7,810 nt of DNA, taken from the NCBI GenBank assembly GCA_020629335.1, contig JAHDDN010000252.1:1-7810 (forward strand), given 5' to 3'. The stretch comes from Chitinophagales bacterium. Its GTDB lineage: Bacteria > Bacteroidota > Bacteroidia > Chitinophagales > UBA2359. Shown here one piece after another: positions 6,189 to 7,810 of the stretch. Below the pieces are notes generated by a model. That model was not told the origin of the DNA and made no database searches. It saw only the letters and a list, made by a program, of their open reading frames with translations. The position numbers and the translations under genes are program-made. The first letter of the stretch is position 1, and each line of letters starts with the position of its first letter.

Positions 6189-7611
6189 CCTTCTTATTTT
6201 TTGTTGCTATCTCTAAACTCCTCAAATCTAAGGTATCACATTTTAAACGAAGTTTTAGGAAAGCATAAATTCGCTTTTCGTAATCCTCCTTACTTTTATC
6301 TTTTAATTGCTCCTCATCCCATTGTAAACTAATAGAAGGCAATTTACTGATTGCCCCCAAACTATCCGCTGTCACCTCTCGGATCTGAGCAATACCAATT
6401 TGACCCAATTCAGGGAATAATGCTTTTAACTCCTTATCAATTTCACGTATCGGCAGAGAATCCCCTTCCATTACTTGGATCTTCTTAAAGAAGTTCTGCA
6501 TTTCCTCTTGCTGACTTTGCTGCGAAGCCGCTATCTCCTCCCTGATCTGCATCAAGTCTTCCGTAGTAGACGTCCGAACCTTATCAATATCATCTGGCGA
6601 AACCGTATTTTGAATCAACCAAAGACTATCATCAGATAAATATCGGTAAGTACGCATATTTCCTAAAAGCTGAGCAACTTCCGAATCGGATATACGCTCT
6701 CCTACAATATTGATCTTAATAACAGGCTTCCCATCCTTCTCCACAAAATCCCATCTTAAAGACTCCCTTTTCCCATTATTCACATGGGTTTTAATAAACT
6801 CATTGACCTCATTATTTCGCTGAATCTTCTGAACCGTATCCAATAAGATAAAAGCACTCGGTACAATCACTAACAAAACAAAGACCGTAATAAAATAATT
6901 ACTTCGCCGCTTTTCCACAGGATCTTGATAACTCTTCACAGGGAAATTCAAAAAACGCACAAAAGCATAAGTCGTCGTAGCAATAATCACTGCATTAATA
7001 AAGAAAAGATACAAAGCGCCACCCCATACCGTAAAATCATTCTTAGCCAAACCAAAACCAACCGTACATAAAGGCGGCATCAAGGCCGTCGCAATAGCTA
7101 CTCCTGGAATCGCATTGGTCTTATCTGGGTGCGAGCTCGCCACTATACCCGCAATCCCTCCAAATAAAGCCACGCCAACATCCAAAAGCGTCGGATTAGT
7201 ACGAGCCGCCAACTCTGGCGTCAATATCCCAAATGGAGTCGCAAATCTAAAGTATAAAAAGCTACTCAGCACACTCACCGTAATCGCTATCAAGAAATTC
7301 TGCAAAGACATCCAAAGTGTTTCCCGATCATTAATACCGACAGAAAGCCCCAAACCTAATATAGGCGACATCAAAGGCGAAATCAGCATGGCCCCAATAA
7401 TCACGGCTGGCGCATTCATATCCAAACCAATCGAAGCAATCATAGCAGAAGCCAATAAAATCCAGACATTATAGCCCTTAATCTCAATATACTTCTTGAT
7501 CGATTCTATCGTCGCCACCTTATCCACATCCTCTCGAATATCAATCAGGCTGATTAAAAAATCGCTCAAGCGATCCCAAAAACTAGCTTTATCTTCCTTT
7601 TTCGTTGACAT
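6181..7611 (-). CDS. DUF389 family multi-spanning membrane protein
   Basis: The 476-residue protein has a cytoplasmic N-terminus (1-46) and about six or seven membrane segments: roughly 49-63, 66-90, 101-122, 141-159, 167-189, 194-219 and 238-258. The family's signature segments are present: NAPAVIIGAMLISPLMSPI (66-84) and AIPGVAIATALMPPLCTVG (167-185), both rich in Gly, Ala and Pro as in re-entrant or packed transporter helices. The soluble C-terminal part (about 265-476) includes a conserved-looking strand region (VIKINIVGERISDSEVAQLL, 297-316), then a Gln/Glu-rich coiled-coil-like stretch (350-378) and a charged tail. Length is within the usual range for Bacteroidota members. The molecular function of DUF389 proteins is not established to my knowledge; a transport role is only inferred. 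The gene heads an operon with the acyltransferase, which overlaps its stop. ATG at 7611 fits the upstream promoter. Confidence 0.9.
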   Translation of the reverse strand: MSTKKEDKASFWDRLSDFLISLIDIREDVDKVATIESIKKYIEIKGYNVWILLASAMIASIGLDMNAPAVIIGAMLISPLMSPILGLGLSVGINDRETLWMSLQNFLIAITVSVLSSFLYFRFATPFGILTPELAARTNPTLLDVGVALFGGIAGIVASSHPDKTNAIPGVAIATALMPPLCTVGFGLAKNDFTVWGGALYLFFINAVIIATTTYAFVRFLNFPVKSYQDPVEKRRSNYFITVFVLLVIVPSAFILLDTVQKIQRNNEVNEFIKTHVNNGKRESLRWDFVEKDGKPVIKINIVGERISDSEVAQLLGNMRTYRYLSDDSLWLIQNTVSPDDIDKVRTSTTEDLMQIREEIAASQQSQQEEMQNFFKKIQVMEGDSLPIREIDKELKALFPELGQIGIAQIREVTADSLGAISKLPSISLQWDEEQLKDKSKEDYEKRIYAFLKLRLKCDTLDLRSLEIATKNKKDD

Positions 7612-7640
7612 TGCTTAATTTACAGTTCTACAAATCCATA

Positions 7641-7667
7641 CAAATGTAATGATTTTTCGCTTTCAAT
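7641..7667 (-). promoter_or_regulatory. Bacteroidota-type promoter of the DUF389-acyltransferase operon
   Basis: On the minus strand TACATTTG (7648-7641) matches the phylum's -7 element TAnnTTTG exactly. The nearest -33-like box is ATTG (7667-7664) with a 15-nt gap, shorter than usual, so the -33 assignment is weak. Transcription would begin near 7634, leaving a leader of about 22 nt that is A/T-rich and lacks a Shine-Dalgarno sequence. Confidence 0.5.
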
Positions 7668-7810
7668 TCCCCTTTCACATGCCTCTCCCACATTTTTTAT
7701 TAAAACCTAAATTACTCCTAATTCGTTATTATTAATTATATTGGGCTTACCATGCGCTCCTAATACGGATACTTTGCAAAAACCAATTTATCATTCATCA
7801 TTATGCATTA
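7668..7810. other. AT-rich edge region without recognisable gene
   Basis: All three minus-strand frames meet stops within the first 18 bases from the right edge, so no gene enters from there on that strand. Plus-strand frames hold only very short openings; an ATG at 7803 reaches the edge but nothing supports it as a start. No terminator-like hairpin or repeat was found. It is probably the spacer upstream of the DUF389 operon. Confidence 0.5.

Noticed and set aside
7115..7474. Plus-strand open frame opposite the DUF389 gene
   Set aside because: Antisense of conserved membrane segments; composition is explained by the complementary codons.
7700..7810. Remnant of a gene at the right edge (minus-strand short stretches such as KVSVLGAHGKP)
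   Set aside because: The stretch is under 25 codons, lies right after tandem stops, and matches no family I can name.

Overview
The window looks like chromosomal DNA of a member of the Bacteroidota. The evidence is a type IX secretion lipoprotein of the PorW/SprE family, a TAnnTTTG-type promoter element ahead of the DUF389 gene, A/T-rich start regions without Shine-Dalgarno sequences, and the family style of the bifunctional penicillin-binding protein. A Saprospiria-like lineage is possible, but that is an impression and not something shown here.

Layout. Positions 1-2457 (+) hold the 3' part of porW/sprE, which enters from the left edge in the middle of a very basic and then Lys/Ala/Glu-rich insert. 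Positions 2458-2723 are a GC-rich, strongly folded spacer with three layers. The first is a long hairpin element flanked by AGCGG motifs. The second is a perfect 20-bp inverted repeat. The third, inside that repeat, is a smaller palindrome preceded by GTAG on the minus strand, the architecture of a REP element. Positions 2724-5018 (+) encode a complete class A penicillin-binding protein (GT51 transglycosylase plus transpeptidase). Four minus-strand genes converge on it. Read in their own direction they are a DUF389 membrane protein (7611-6181), an 8-bp-overlapping PlsC-like acyltransferase (6188-5589), and then a type II toxin-antitoxin pair (antitoxin 5537-5322, RelE/ParE-type toxin 5338-5015). 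The toxin gene overlaps the end of the penicillin-binding protein gene by 4 bp. The right edge (7612-7810) holds the promoter of the DUF389 gene and no recognisable gene.

Function. Most of the window concerns the cell envelope: protein secretion and gliding (PorW), peptidoglycan synthesis (PBP1A type), a multi-spanning membrane protein and a lipid acyltransferase. The toxin-antitoxin pair looks like an accessory insertion between two conserved blocks. No complete new multi-gene system is evident. The strongest candidates for something undescribed are the composite spacer element at 2487-2705, the charged insert in PorW, and the DUF389-acyltransferase gene pair.
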